From Crocodylus rhombifer (lineage: Eukaryota; Chordata; Crocodylia; Crocodylidae), in NCBI GenBank assembly GCA_038503035.1, contig JAVSML010000049.1, positions 620,001 through 684,000 on the forward strand: a DNA stretch of 64,000 nt, written 5' to 3'. Of this stretch, positions 10,940-22,904 are shown one piece after another; positions within the stretch are counted from its first letter, which is position 1; every line of letters starts with the position of its first letter. Made by a program: the position numbers and the translations under genes. Below the pieces are notes generated by a model. That model had not been told where the DNA came from and made no database searches. It saw only the letters and a list, made by a program, of their open reading frames with translations.

Positions 10940-11914
10940 AATCAGCTTGAAAATGGCTGAAACCGATTTGGGCCAACCCAGTTTACATAATGTCTGTCCC
11001 AGACCCCTTCCTGGTTTATCTTAAACCAGAGTCCCCCAGCATCCCAGATGTTTGAGGGGCTGTCTGCTGAAGCACAGCAGGGTTGGCCCCACTCCTCTCC
11101 TTCTGAGCCAGAGCACGATCACTGCTCGGGCTGGCTGAGGGACTACAGCAGCTGCCACAGGCTTCCTCCTGTTCCATCCCCACCCCCCGCTGGCTGCTTA
11201 AGCAGGGATCCTCCCTCGCACCCCTCTCCCATGGAAGGGACCCCAGTACAGGGACCTGGCATCTGGCCACGCTTCCTCCATGCTAGCTAATGTTGAGAGA
11301 TGTCTGTGTGGGTTTCCAATTTCACTGGAACAAAGGGCAGACAGCTAGTGGCTTGCAAATGCAAATGCACCCTACAGATAAAAGGGATTGAAACAATGAG
11401 AGAGATGTTTTCTTTTGTAGGGCTTGGTGGGCCAATAAACCTTGTTCTGAGAAGCACCCTGCTGGGCTGCAATCTGTCAGTCTTCAAGAGGGGACAGAGA
11501 AAGGTGTTAGAAATGACCTGGTTTGCAGACAGTCTTTAGAAGCAGGGAGATGGAGAGTAAAAAGCTCAGTATCAACAGATGCAGGGTGTAGCAACACCCC
11601 TGCCCTTGGAGCAGCCAGGGGAAAAAGCCTGGGACTGCAGGCAGCATTGGGGTTTACACCCCTCCCTAATTTGGAGCATCCTGCCAGGCCTTGGCCACAG
11701 CACCCCGCCCCGTCCCCCCCGGTCAGCTTAGTACTGTGGAAGAGTAGAGAGGGCTGTTCTAGAATCCCCCGCCTTCTAGCCTGAGCCCTTGCAGGCATGT
11801 GCCTGCATTTCTGGAATGAAAAGGGAATTTCTGTCCACCTCCAAATTAGTTCAAGCTTTGCAGGTTAGCAAAGATTGAATCAATTCAGGTGCTGGCTTTT
11901 ATAATATCTGTCCC
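10940..11914 (+). mobile_element. Mariner-type MITE, copy 2 (5'-truncated)
   Basis: From TTGAAAATGGCTGAAAC onwards it parallels the copy at 24567-26125 (GTTTACATAATGTCTGTCCC, CCCCCAG, GCAGGGTTGGCCCC), and it ends ATAATATCTGTCCC followed by TA at 11915-11916. The first 75 bp or so, including the left inverted repeat, are missing. Its GC-rich core explains the overlapping open frames at 11016-11290. Non-coding. Confidence 0.75.
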
Positions 11915-11937
11915 TAGTCACTTTGATTAGTTTAAGG

Positions 11938-12095
11938 CAGTGGTTCCCAAACTGTGGGTTGTGATCCCAAATGGGGTTGCAACATTAGAGGATAGGGTTG
12001 TGGGGGTGGGGGGCTGTGGGTTGGGAGTGAGGGGCCATGCTGAGGAAATGGGGCCATAAATGGGGCTATGCAGAGGAAAAGTTTGGGAAGCACTG
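11938..12095. mobile_element. Short non-autonomous hAT element
   Basis: The ends CAGTGGTTCCCAAACT and AGTTTGGGAAGCACTG are near-perfect inverted repeats. The 8-bp flanks GTTTAAGG (11930-11937) and GTCTAAGG (12096-12103) match at 7 of 8. The 158-bp interior is G-rich and non-coding. This is one of the clearest complete insertions in the window. Confidence 0.9.
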
Positions 12096-12103
12096 GTCTA
12101 AGG

Positions 12104-12225
12104 TATAAATCTACCCTGCTTTCTAGGATGATTTAGATGGGAATGATCCTGCCTTGAGCAGGGCGTTGGACTAGACATCCTGAGCACCCTTCCAGCCCTC
12201 CGTAATGTAGTCGTGCTGGGCAGTG
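12104..12225 (+). mobile_element. CR1-type LINE 3' end fragment
   Basis: The text GATTTAGATGGGAATGATCC, then TTGGACTAGA and CCTTCCAGCCCT, is the conserved 3' end of CR1/L3 elements. Only about 120 bp remain. Confidence 0.65.
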
Positions 12226-13384
12226 AGGGGGGTAGTAATGTCTAGTCTATATTCATGTGCAACTACTTTAGAACTGTTTTGACTAGAAGGGAAGAGAGTG
12301 GAAGATGTATACCCAGCATAGTCATTATGACTGAAATGACCCATGAGTTTTGGTTCCAGTACAGTTTTTCTTTTAGCTAATGTATATAAATTAGGAATAT
12401 ATTATAAAGTATCTCAACTTTTAACAAAAGTATATTTCCTTCTGTTTCTTACTAGACATGCCACATTTATCATCATTCTTATGCCTCTAGGAACAGTCGT
12501 TATGCTTCACAGTAAAATAATTAAGGCTTTTAAAAGACTCAGCAAACAATATTTAAATTTGAATACTTAGGGGTCCTCTCCTAAATGAAAATTGTGTGTG
12601 TACATACTATTCAGTGATGCGTTTTTCAACTGTGTACTGCCATTCACCAATAAAGGCCAAACTATGCATTTTATTTAAGAAGCACAGCTTGTATCAAAAG
12701 AGCTAATCCTGTGAGTGAAGTTAGTAGAATTTGATTCTAATGATATCTGGTTTCATTCTTATGCAAAATAAGAGAGGTGTCTCACTGAAAGCAATGGGAT
12801 CATAGATAAGCAATGGTAGAAATATATGGCACTACATTAGGAATTTTCAATTTTCCTCATTTTGGAGCTAAGCCAAGTTTATTAAAGTGTTTAGGGGGAA
12901 AAAAGAGATGTTGCCTCTGTTTTCACTTGTGAACTGCACTCTAGTTTTATTTATTGAATCCATTTCACAAAATGGAATTAATAGACTCATCAGATGTCTG
13001 AATTACGTTCATGATTTGTTTGTTTTGACTTGCTTCTGTCTGCAGACTAAAGTACTTCAGAACCTTATAAATTCAAATAACATTGAGTGGTATTATCATT
13101 ATATAAAACAGATAGCAAGGATTTGCTGTAAAACTACAAAGTGACCTGGTTAAGCCTTATTTACTGTAGTAATTCTCTGTTGTTAATAGAGTAGTCTTCT
13201 CCTGGTCTCTCATTAGTTTTGTGTGTGAAGCAAGAAACAACCCCCCCTGGAAGGTATGTGGGTTTGGAAGTGAACTTTGGGTCAATACCTGTTACTTGCT
13301 ATGGGCAACCAGGTCATGTTTATGAAAAGAATTATGTATCAACCTCCATCTTTACTGAGTTAGGATTTCTGCCCCGCTAATCCT
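12226..13384. other. Stretch without recognisable genes
   Basis: AT-rich unique sequence. The frames at 12343-12570 and 12887-13144 lack splice-site framing, codon-level structure or recognisable motifs. Confidence 0.55.
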
Positions 13385-14089
13385 GTTGAAATTCTGTACT
13401 GTTTCAGAACTGCTCTCCACTCTTCTGATTAGTTAGAAACTGTCTAATTTCCAACCTGAATGTATTCAAGACCAGTTCATACTCATTTGTCCATGTGCCA
13501 GCTTTGTCCTTGAGTTTAAATAGCATCTCTTCTCCCTGGTGTATACTCTTCTCTCAGCATTCATTCTCTTAGACTAAGCAAGCCAACTTCTTTAAACCTC
13601 TTTCTTTCATGATAGGCTCTCCATTTCCCTGATGATCCTAGTAGCCCTTCTTTGCACCTGTTCTTGTATGAACTCATCTTTCTTGCACATAGGTGAATGT
13701 GCAGAATATTTAGATAAGGTCTTATGGTACTGTCTTCTTGTCTTCTTACCAAAAATAAATGCGTATAACCTTGAATCACATTAGTCTTTTATGTGGCTGC
13801 ATCGCATGGGTTCAGTCTGCCTCAGATGGATCTTTCTTCTCCTTCGTTGTCTCCAGTTGAGGGACTGGAGTAAAAACATAAACTACATTTTTACATTGTA
13901 GTACATTTAGCTGCTCTGTGGTAGTTGTCCTTGTGTAGACTCTTATCCTGTGTCAAAACTGTATTAAAGAAGAGCTGTCACATGGACATTTAATTCACAT
14001 CCTTTTTTGTGACAAGGTCATCCCAGGCAAATATTTGTCAAACCTGCACTTAAACATCCAATAAAGTGGATTCCACAACTCCTGTAGGT

Positions 14090-14404
14090 CAGGGGTCATA
14101 TTCATCCATCCTTATAGGCTGGATGAATAGTGTGGAGCTAGACTGGGGCCACAGACCAGCCCTATCCACTAAAACAGGCATATGGGACCAATCCAGCATG
14201 AGCACCATATGCCACGTGTCAGATACAACCCCTCACAGTGCATGCAGATGCTGGATATGGCCCATTCTGGTGTGTTCTACATGTGGCGTGTGGGTCCAGT
14301 CTGAGACCTGCAGGCAGCACTGGAGTTTGGATGATAGGGCTTCTCAGGTCAGATGATAGGGCTTTGTGGGCTGGATGTAGCCCACAGGCGACTTGACACC
14401 CCTG
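14090..14404. mobile_element. Non-autonomous hAT element inside the CR1
   Basis: The left end CAGGGGTCATATTCA and the right end GACTTGACACCCCTG form hAT-type inverted ends. The flanks CTGTAGGT (14082-14089) and CTGTGGGC (14405-14412) agree at 6 of 8, with transitions only. The CR1 sequence resumes further right, so this is a later insertion. The 96- and 108-aa frames through it are incidental. Confidence 0.75.
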
Positions 14405-15479
14405 CTGTGGGCAGTGGGGCCTCACCTTCTTGGCAGGTGTACTGCAGATTAGCCCTGCACCCTCCCTGAGTGCTACTCTGTTCTCCTTCCCCTGCCTAAC
14501 CTGCTGTTCTGTTTTCTGCTCCCTTCCCTGTGCTCCCTGTCCCATCTGCTGCTCTGCCTTCTTCTTCCTCCCCTACCTGCCACTGTGCTGCTTGTCTCCT
14601 CCCAAGTCTGGTGTGTGCCAGTGCCACAGGTTGGCCATTTTCTAGGTAATGTGTTCCTATGCTTGACCACTCTCATAGATAAAAAGCTTTCCTAATATCC
14701 AAACTAAATCTCCCGTGTTACAATTTGAGCCCATTAATTATTGTCCTGGGTAGACACAGAACAATTTATTGCCATCCCTCTTTTTACCCACCATTTTTGT
14801 ATTTGATGACTTATTAGACGGTCTTCTCTTTTCTAGATTAAATAATCCTAATTCTTACAGCCTTTAATCCTGGCATTTTCTAGTTTACCTATAATTTCTT
14901 GCTCTCTTCTGGACTCTTTATGATATTTAATTCTAATTAATTTCTTGAAGTATGGTACCCAAAATTGGACTCAGTACTCCAGGTATCACCTCACCAATTC
15001 TGAATAGAGCTGAAAAATCACTTCCCCAGACTTGTATTTATGCCTTCTGTTAATATATTCCAGTCTCTCTTTGGACCATATTGTACTCTTGCTGACTCAT
15101 TCAAATTGCAATCCAGTGTAATTTCTAGGTCCTTTTGTATGATACTGCAGCCTAACCAGTTAGCTATTTTTTGTGTACTTGATGTTTCTTTTAGAGTATA
15201 CTACTTTGTACTTGTTCTGTATTTCTGTATCAATATATCAAAGCATTTTTCCAACATTTTCTGTAGGCTCTGACTGGGAAGGACAACCAATCCATAAAGG
15301 TAATTAGTTGAGCAATAGCACCATCTGAACACACTATATGCTTATAGAGTCAATGGTAGGTCTTGGACAGGAAGACAGTTGTCTTGAACTTCCTTATCCA
15401 AGGCTTGTCCATTTGTCCATTTGATAAGGATGTGGGTAGAGCTACAAGTTTATAGAAGTCACTTAATTTAATCACCATG

Positions 15480-16015
15480 AACTGCCTATCCAAAGATTGG
15501 AAAACACTATCATTTACAAAGTGCTAATTGTTAATTGCAAAAAAGACAAGATGCAGGTTCTTATTGGAGTAACAGAACTCTTTCATCTCCCACAGGAAAG
15601 GGATCCTACTTCTTTGGAGGGTTTGGGGTCATCTAGATGCTGGAAGTGTCTAAACAGGTTCAAGGCAATCTTCCCAATAGGTGAGGCTATCAAGACAGGT
15701 AGTATTACAGACACAAGCCTGGAAGGCTGGAGTACTCACAAGAGATCAAGGGATTTTCTCAGGTTCTGGTCCAAACAAGAAAGCAAACACATTATAAAGT
15801 GGAAGGTACTCAAGGCGACAAATATCGTGTTTATTTTTCTATTTCTATGCCTAGATCTTTGCAATTATTCACTCTAGGAGATAGCCCTTCATCTATGTCC
15901 TGTATAAACAGACCCGGAGAAATCAGGTTGTTCAAAGACATGCTGAGTTGTTTTTCTCCTGCAGATTTGGGCAAAAGTGACTCTACAGTTAGTTCCCTTC
16001 TATCCCAGTAGGTTA
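15480..16015 (+). pseudogene. DIRS-like (or related LTR) retrotransposon RT/RNase H fossil
   Basis: The + frame at 15497-15877 contains TDTSLEGWSTH followed, about 20 residues later, by FWSKQESKHIIKW. This parallels the RNase H block TDAS.xGWGAH ... LWS..E...HIN.LEL that I know from DIRS-type tyrosine-recombinase retrotransposons. Upstream residues (LPQERDPTSLEGLG...CWKCLNRF) would be the thumb/RT end, and the next + frame (15799-16011) may continue downstream. No intact domain remains and the element ends are not visible. A retroviral or Ty3-like RNase H is the alternative. Confidence 0.45.
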
Positions 16016-16757
16016 CTCTGACAGAGGATCTGTTGTCTCCATTGAGTCTATCTTAGCCAATTTCCCCTGTGCCACCTTAACAAATGCTTTTCTGAAGCCC
16101 AGAGTCAGATATATGCCCTCCCCCTGTCTCTCCTCCTCCCCCACTTCTCTTGTCTGAACAGCTTTATGCCATCAAAGGTATCAGGCCAGTTTGCAGTGAT
16201 TTGCCGGGGCATATTTTATCTCACTTTTAATTTACCTCCTTGTCTTTTAATTCTTTTGTTTTAAATTTCCATGTACTATTTGGTATTGTCTTGTGCTATA
16301 TGTCCATCATCATCATCCTTACTGCAAACTGAGGCAAAGGATTTGTTTAGTGCCTGAGCTATGTTTAATTTATTCTTCTATTTTATGACCTTCACGACAT
16401 GGCTTTTCTTGCTGATCAGTTCCTTTCCCATTCTTTGTCAGCACTCTGCTTACAGCTAATATCATTAGTACTTGTAAACACAAGAAGTTGGTGAAATTGA
16501 GAGTGGTGAGAAATACAGTATTTGTTGGTAGAACCTTGTCTTTTGCTTTCCTGCCATGAAGAAATTCTGGATATATTTATGTAGTATACAGTGATCTGTA
16601 CTTCCTTTTACCTAGATGAATTATCCATCAGCATCTTTTTATTGTATTTGGCTTGGATCCATTTTGAGGTTTATGTGTTTCTAAATTTCTCTTTAAAAGT
16701 ACATGAAGTAGCAATTCTAAGGCTTAATTCCATCTCTTGATGTGTGCATGTTTAACT

Positions 16758-16922
16758 TTTGTTGTGTCAAGTTTGATGACGGTGTTATGTGGAGATCAGA
16801 TTATGGATTGCATAGGATTTGTTTGGATAGGGATGAACTTGCCTCAGTGCAGGCATGGAGTTGGACTAGATAACCTCTGAAGGTCCCTTCCAGCCCTACT
16901 TCTTTATGATTTTATGAAAACC
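16758..16922 (+). mobile_element. CR1-type LINE 3' end fragment
   Basis: TTGGACTAGATAACCTCTGA, GGTCCCTTCCAGCCCTACTT and the tail TTTATGATTTTATGA are the canonical 3' end of an older CR1 subfamily. The tail differs from the CATAGTTTC-type tail of the younger copies in this window. Confidence 0.8.
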
Positions 16923-17689
16923 CCTGCTGAAAAGCCTTAATATTGAAGGTTAAAGAATTTTAAATACTTGGCTTGTTCTAGTCATGAATATATCATAGAA
17001 TGGAGGAAATCCCTACACCTGAACAAGGCACCCTAACCTGTCACATATACCCAAACGTTTCCATGTTCACCATTTTCAGAATTTTGCTTTTAAAGTAACT
17101 CATTGACTTAAGGGCCTCTTCTTTCACCATATGCAGACCTGCTTCTTCAAGAAAATAGTTGTCACAAGTGATTCAGTGTAAAGGCTTTTTAAAAAGTTTT
17201 ATAAATGGGTCTCTTTAGCACTTTTATCTGTGGTATTAAAGGAGTAAGTATTTTCACAAATTTCAAAGCAATTTCCAGGCATACCTGTCAAGCTTGGAGG
17301 TTGTAGTATTAGGAAACTGTTTTATAATGGAAACTTCCTTATGTTTAGTTACACTTGACTGACCCTTCTGTAACAATGTTATTTTTGTAAGAATCCACAG
17401 CAGGCTACCATACACAGTATACATGTCCTTTCTTGTCAAATCTAAAGATTAGATCTTTTTCCCCAAATCTCTTCCCCTTTTGCTTTGTAATAGCAGAATC
17501 TGAGAGGTTCTTAAACAGATAACAACATCCTATGATAAAAACAAAATTTATTTAGAAGTGGACAGAATACCCAGGCATCACATGAGGAAGATGACAATCT
17601 TGGATCTAGTTCATATATTTGTATGTAACATTTTAAAATTGGTAATCCTACCATGTCAGTAACCACCATATTCCCACATACAACAAATC
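16923..17689. other. Stretch without recognisable genes
   Basis: AT-rich unique sequence with no repeat or exon that I can support. Confidence 0.5.
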
Positions 17690-18085
17690 TTACCAAATAA
17701 GTCGCACACCTTGTTTTGGAAAGGCAGAATGGAGAAAATATTTTTCAGTCTTCCTTGCCACAACATGGGCCAACTATAGTTGAATGCTTCTGGGTGCACG
17801 CATCGCTCACTCTCCTTGCAAACTCTGCAGCTTTACCCTTGTCACGCCACTCCTGAATTGGCAGGAGATATTAACTGGAAGTTTGCAAGGAGAGAGCGAG
17901 TGACCTGAGCAGCAGACTCTACTCCTTCTCCATGTGCCTGGGAAGGCAAGGCAGGGCAGCACAGCCCCCTGCAGCCATTAGTGTCCCCATGTATGTGTTC
18001 TAGAGTGTAAATCAGCTTCCACATCCAACCCATGCATCCCAATTTTGGATGGATAATTTTTTGGGAAAAGGTATGTGTGGTACAA
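17690..18085. mobile_element. Possible DNA transposon remnant with internal inverted repeat
   Basis: The left edge (GTCGCACACCTTGTTTTGG) and the reverse complement of the right edge (GTACCACACATACCTTTTCC) are similar over about 20 bp, suggesting degenerate inverted ends. Inside, CTCTCCTTGCAAACT (17810-17824) pairs perfectly with 17880-17894 across a 55-nt spacer. No coding region and no clear duplication. Confidence 0.35.
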
Positions 18086-18678
18086 AAGTAACCATGATGA
18101 TATCAGGTTGCAGGTATGGGATGGTAGGAAATGAAGAGTCGTGAGAATACTGTCTCTTTTATAGTATTACGTTGGCATATGCTGTTGGCACCGTCCATGT
18201 TACTTTAAAATGATTAAATGTTTGTAGTTTATTGATTTTAATCAGTGGCTCAATGGAAATGTCTCTGTGCCAGATAAGAAACCTGAATTTTAAGCAGTCA
18301 TAAAAACCTAGTGTAGGATGCTTGTAAAAATGCCCTGTGTCATAATATAAGCAGGACACGACAGCTGCTTCCTCTACTGCCAAATAACTTTCACTCAAGC
18401 AGAGTGTGTGTGCATGTGGTTTTTCATTCTCTCTGTTCTGGGTTCAAACCCTGTTGCTGATCTATGGCAAGTGTTATACCTACTCTCTTGAGTCAAGTTG
18501 TTTCCCAGTACATCTATTTCAACTTGATTGCCCATGTTAGCTGTCCCTGAAAAATGGTGACTTGCAGTGTTAGTGGGATGAAAGAGAAGTGCCCCTTATT
18601 AATCAGAGGGTGAAAAGGAAGTATAAAAATAGAGACTTAAGTAGTTTACCTATTTAAATTGTCTCTATTATTCCACAG
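18086..18678 (+). other. Intron sequence upstream of candidate exon 1
   Basis: It contains a MIR-like remnant near 18425-18520 (a B-box-like GGGTTCAAACCCTG followed by GGCAAGT). It ends in a pyrimidine-rich tract and CACAG at 18674-18678, which forms the splice acceptor of the candidate exon. Confidence 0.4.
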
Positions 18679-18849
18679 TCTTCATAGCGAAAGTACTGAA
18701 GAAGCTCTTTCCTGCTGTTCCCTCCACTTCTTCCCATAGCCATGTTCCAAGTGAGGAACAAAAGACAGCTCTAAGGAATCCAGCCTCCGACACAGGACAG
18801 AGGGATTCTAAGAGTATCCAGTCATCATCAGAGCATGCCAATACACCAG
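18679..18849 (+). CDS. Candidate internal coding exon 1 of an unidentified gene
   Basis: The acceptor (pyrimidine tract then ACAG) and the donor CAG|GTAATA fit consensus. Only one frame is open across all 171 nt. It begins with two bases of a split codon and ends with one, so the exon is phase 1-1 and divisible by three. The product runs FIAKVLKKLFPAV, then a hydrophilic, serine-rich segment ending EHANTPG. The first part is basic and could be helical; the rest looks disordered. Its outgoing phase fits the exon at 49453, where the split codon becomes glycine. I do not recognise the family. A chance open frame this short is possible, but the phase match argues for a real cassette exon. Confidence 0.55.
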
Positions 18850-19023
18850 GTAATACAATCTGCATGGTTAGAACATGTGCTTCTTTTTTTCTTTAAAAAG
18901 GATTACAACAAAAATTAGTCGTGGTGTTTTCAAATATAAGCTTGCACTATGAATTGACCCCCAAACATTAAATTATCTTGCTCAGAGTTTGAAATGCTAC
19001 ACTCTATATACTGTGGGAGATGT

Positions 19024-19059
19024 TTTACTGTGCATTAGGCTAATCTAATGTACAGTAAA
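19024..19059. other. 15-bp inverted repeat (stem-loop)
   Basis: TTTACTGTGCATTAG (19024-19038) pairs with CTAATGTACAGTAAA (19045-19059) at 14 of 15 positions across a 6-nt loop. It sits at the left edge of a GC-rich block (about 19080-19610) and could be the end of a mobile element. Confidence 0.7.
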
Positions 19060-20035
19060 GCATTGCCAGCTACACATGCACAGCAATTACTGCGCAGTAG
19101 ATTAACTGAAAGTGTCATTTGCTAGTACTCACAGATACAGAAACAGATGGTAGAAAATGGCGTTTTAAACTAATGCACCAAAGCACATGTATAGATGCTG
19201 ACTGGGAGAACCCAGACAGGGGGGGCCACAGCTTCTGCCTGGCTAAGCCTCAAGCCTCAGGGGGGCGGGCCAGTCATCCTGGTTCCAGGGGCATCTCCTG
19301 TCTCTGCTCCAATCTCTGCACAGCTGGGAGGGAGCTGCCCAGAGAGCAGGGACAGCTCCTTCCCTTCCCCCACCCCCTGGAGCCCAGACCTGATCCCTGT
19401 GCTCCCTACCAGCCCAGAACTTTCCCCAGAGTCCCCTGCCAGCCCAGGGCTGGCACCCAGAGGAGCCTGGAGCTCCCCCTGGCTGCTGCAGCAGTGCAGA
19501 ACATGGCAGCACCTAAGTTTTCTGCACAGAAAATTCAAGCGTGGTAATTGCATCTACAGATGCACCCTGTGTTGTTCAAATTAAATTACTCCTGGGCAGA
19601 CTAATGTGAAAGTTAACTCACAATACTAGGAAAACTACAAATCTTGCTGAGGCTTCTCCATCTATCTTCAGTTCCTTTGACTGTCCAGAAGAGCACTTGC
19701 CAAACTCCTCTTCTAATTTTTTTAAATATTGCTTTCTCTGAGAAATAGTGGATCAAGCCCTAACTAAAAATGTTACAACTTGTATCAGATAGAAGATGAC
19801 AGAACGAAAATTGGAGTTTGAGCTGCTTGCAAAATGTTAGCCCATTGACTTCTATGAAATGCTTTATTTGGGGGGGAGGGTCTATTTTGGGAATATCTTG
19901 TTCAAATATTGACCCAAACTGGACCCTTAACAGTACTGTGCACATCTGTAGGATGAAGGAAATGGGAAGACAATCTGAGCATGTGGATTTTAAAGTACTT
20001 TGAATCATTCTTCAAACAGAAATCACTGTTCAGCC
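19060..20035. other. GC-rich block and intron sequence
   Basis: 19195-19520 is GC-rich and C-rich, so overlapping frames of 78-142 aa are open on both strands (19119-19584 on + and 19243-19553 on -). This low-stop composition, not conserved coding, explains them. The block is bordered by ATTACTGCGCAGTAGATTAA on the left and GTGGTAATTGCATCTACAGA on the right, so it may be the core of a decayed transposon. 19620-20035 is AT-rich with nothing recognised. Confidence 0.4.
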
Positions 20036-20275
20036 TTCAGCTGTTATACAGCTGTGCAGGGTGGTACCCAACTTGTTCAGAGAGGCATAAGCTTTCATAA
20101 ATAACAGCTCATTTCTTCAGATGCTATGAAACATGAAAAAACCTGTTCCTGTATGAAACATTTTGTAGTACCTGACAGAGTTAGACTGTCACTTATGAAA
20201 GCTTATCCCTGAACAAGTTGGTCTCTAAAATATAACCCTGCCCTGCCTTCAGTCTGACTTCAGGCTAACACCATT
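20036..20275. repeat. Head-to-head pair of hammerhead-like repeats (copies 2 and 3)
   Basis: Copy 2 lies on the minus strand (20040-20130). It reads CTGAAGA, an arm, GAAAGCTTATG, then CTGAACAAGTTGG and GTACC. Copy 3 lies on the plus strand (about 20168-20275). It reads CTGACAGA, an arm, GAAAGCTTAT, then CTGAACAAGTTGGTCTC. Facing arms around 20069-20099 and 20188-20222 are inverted repeats. The hammerhead core is degenerate in both (CTGAAGA and CTGACAGA instead of CTGATGA), though GAAA is intact. Inverted and tandem pairs are expected if the parent was a Penelope-like element, but no GIY-YIG or RT coding remains. Confidence 0.5.
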
Positions 20276-20456
20276 TGTCTTTGCAGTACGGTTGGTCACC
20301 GCTTTTATGTAGGACTGATTAAATTCCCTTAATTGTTAGAAAAGTTCTCAGTCAGTAGGAACTAGAAATCAGTGGAGATTTTTCCACTGACTCTGTCATA
20401 GTTGGATTAGACTTTAAGACTAAACCAGAATTTCTTACTCAGACTTCTAGGGTGCA

Positions 20457-20932
20457 TCCATACAAGCGTGCATGTCCATGTCCCTGGTGACAAACAGCAG
20501 CAGCATATAGTTGTGCCACTGCCTCTTGTCCCTGGGGAATTTCCATGTACTCTGGTGTGTGGCATGTTGCCCAGGTGGAGTAGCGGAGGCTGGGGCCAGC
20601 ACCTGGGCTGACGCCAGCAATCTTACCCGGAGGTCTGGGGGCTTTCTGGGGCTTCAGTGGCAGTGATGCGGCGGCCGGAGTATGGCTCTAGCCAGGCAGG
20701 CTCCAGTTTCCGGCAGCATACCCTTCCACCACGTGCACCCCCATCCTTAATGCATGTTTTTTTTACCCTGGGATCTCCCAGGTTCATAAAAAAAACCCTT
20801 GCTCCAAAGTGGCAGCATGGGGAACACCTGCATGTGTGGCATATGTGGTGTGCAGCACCACAGGCAGGTCTGCAGTACCTCATGCTACACATGTGCACTC
20901 ATCTGGACACGCCTCCTACAACCCAAACTGTT
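20457..20932. mobile_element. Possible DNA transposon with GGTGCATCC-type ends
   Basis: The left end TAGGGTGCATCCATACA and the reverse complement of the right end (TAGGAGGCGTGTCCAGATGA) are similar, as are the following GCGTGCATG and GTGCACATG. A second sequence with the same left end lies at 58537. The GC-rich core opens 91-96-aa frames on both strands without motif support. Confidence 0.45.
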
Positions 20933-22904
20933 TTTCATGTAAAATAATATAGATTGAACTCAACCATGGTTTTGGAATTAAGCACTGAAGCTTTTTCTTT
21001 CTGATGCATCCAGCCATGGAGCTCATCTCTGGTATGTTTGGGAATTTTTTGTTTAGTGTGTTGGGCATTCAAATATTACTGGAATTCAGCACTGCAGATT
21101 CCTGATGAGGGATTGTACAAATGGGCAATGAAAAGACCTTTCCTGCCCCAAAGAGGGTTTTGATGATAAGCTTCACAGATAAGCCAGAGCTCTGTCTTTC
21201 AATGTCTTAAAATATAAGTAATTTTTACTCGTGACTTACAGTCCTAGTGAGCTTAATGAGAAAAAATTACATGAACAGTTACTTGCATGCTGTGGCTTTA
21301 AAGCACCACATCTTTAAAATACATTATCAGTGTAAAGCTATATACAATTATGAATAATGTGCAAGTGTTGTATTTGTAATGCATTCATTGTTCCTAAGGA
21401 TTAGGGTTTTGAATAGTTATGAACAACTTCCTAATTGCAAGGTACTTACATTTTTCAATCTGTTTTGTGAGATGCTGAGTACTGCAGTCCATGTGAGTTT
21501 GATAGTTTAATAAATAGAAATAGTATTTTAAAGAGTACTTTGATTTTTAAAGTCCATACATCTTATAAATAATTCGAATAATAAAATACAGAAGAACAGT
21601 GTCTGCTTCTGATTTATGCTCAAACTTTAACTTTCTGCCTCTAAATTAGATTAAGCTCATGTAACAAGGCCTCAGCATTCTGTTGCAACTGTTTCTTATC
21701 ATGAAATGTACACATACTTCAATTAAAAATGGAATAATTTTCATAAATGAAAAATTCTTTAGAGTCTCAACCTGTAAATATCTGTACATTAATTGTCCTA
21801 TTGAATAGTCACACAGTTAAGCATTTGAATGTTCAGAACCTATACTTATTACAGATTTACATCTACCCAGTGTACACGTCACTGCTTTTTTTTTTTGTGG
21901 CATGGTGTAATAATATTCAGAGAACAACTCAGTAACACGACTGGTCCCTGGACTCTCCCAAACACTGTTCTGACTCCCTCTTTTAGCAAGTGTTGAGCGT
22001 AACATTACTAGTTTGCTACAATGATCCTTTCAGAACCTCTTACTGGAAACTTGGGTAGAGAAATTACAGTGAAAATTTACTTGCTAAGATTGTCTTTTTC
22101 TCTTACTCCTGGGTCTTTCTACCACCACCAACAACACCACCTCCTTCTACCCTCAGCAGGTACACACTCTTAAGACCTTGGCAGCATTAACAGTGTCTGG
22201 GAAAGGTTATACTGTCTGGGACTGATTAGTCCAAAAATAAATTCCGAAGAGTCCATAATAGTTGACATGTATCGATCCTACAGTCTCTTCCCATCTCTAA
22301 GTGTTCCTTGTCTCAGCCCTTATTAGGGGCTCCCTTGTGGTCTGGAGGAAGAGCAGAATGGTGCTGAAAAGATTACCAGTATGAGTCCTCCTTTCGCCCA
22401 GATCTCTATTTTGTACCTGCTGGACTTAGTTATAAACAGAATATAGTGTAGTAAGTGTGTAGCCTTAAGACTGAAATATGCATGTATCTGAACTAAATGA
22501 ATGTTTCTTACTTTGAGAAAATAACATTTTAATTGTGAGTGCAGTACTGCTGGCATCCCTTAAACTGATTACTTCCCATCATTTTGAGGCCTCTAATAGC
22601 AGCCCTTTGACATTTGCTTCTCTTCCATCATTTATTGTTATTATACACAAATTATTATTCAGTCAACTGGAGTGCAATTATAAAGTAGAGAGTGGGACTG
22701 AAAAAAGCTTTGCACGCAAACGTTTTATGTACTCAACTGACATACAAATAATTGATATTTGTTATAATGTAAGCAGTAGGCAAAGTACCTTTTCTTTGTT
22801 GTTCAGTTAAGCAGGTGTGGAAGTGGAGTTGACTGTATTTAGCTCTGATTAAAGTGCTTTGTCTTTGTCAGTTGTTTTACAGATATTAACTGTTGGAGCT
22901 TTAA
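20933..22904. other. Stretch without recognisable genes
   Basis: Intron-like AT-rich sequence. 22116-22156 has a short CCA/ACC-rich run. Frames at 21747-21935 and 22535-22810 are not flanked by convincing splice sites. Confidence 0.5.

Larger units (their letters stand above)
13385..16450 (-). mobile_element. Long ancient CR1/L3-type LINE, split by later insertions
   Basis: Minus-strand CR1/L3 text can be followed in order. 13440-14080 is the C-terminal region and 3' untranslated part. 14640-15270 covers the text around GGTACCCAAAATTGGACTCAGTACTCCAG. 16050-16400 is the RT region near AATGCTTTTCTGAAGCCCAGAGTCAG. All frames are broken. It is interrupted by the hAT element at 14090-14404, a pyrimidine-rich insert at 14413-14630 and a DIRS-like fragment at 15480-16015. 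Exact edges are approximate. Confidence 0.65.

Noticed and set aside
19119..19584. 142- and 129-aa plus frames just after candidate exon 1
   Set aside because: C-rich sequence with few stops in any frame. No splice framing, and both strands are open.
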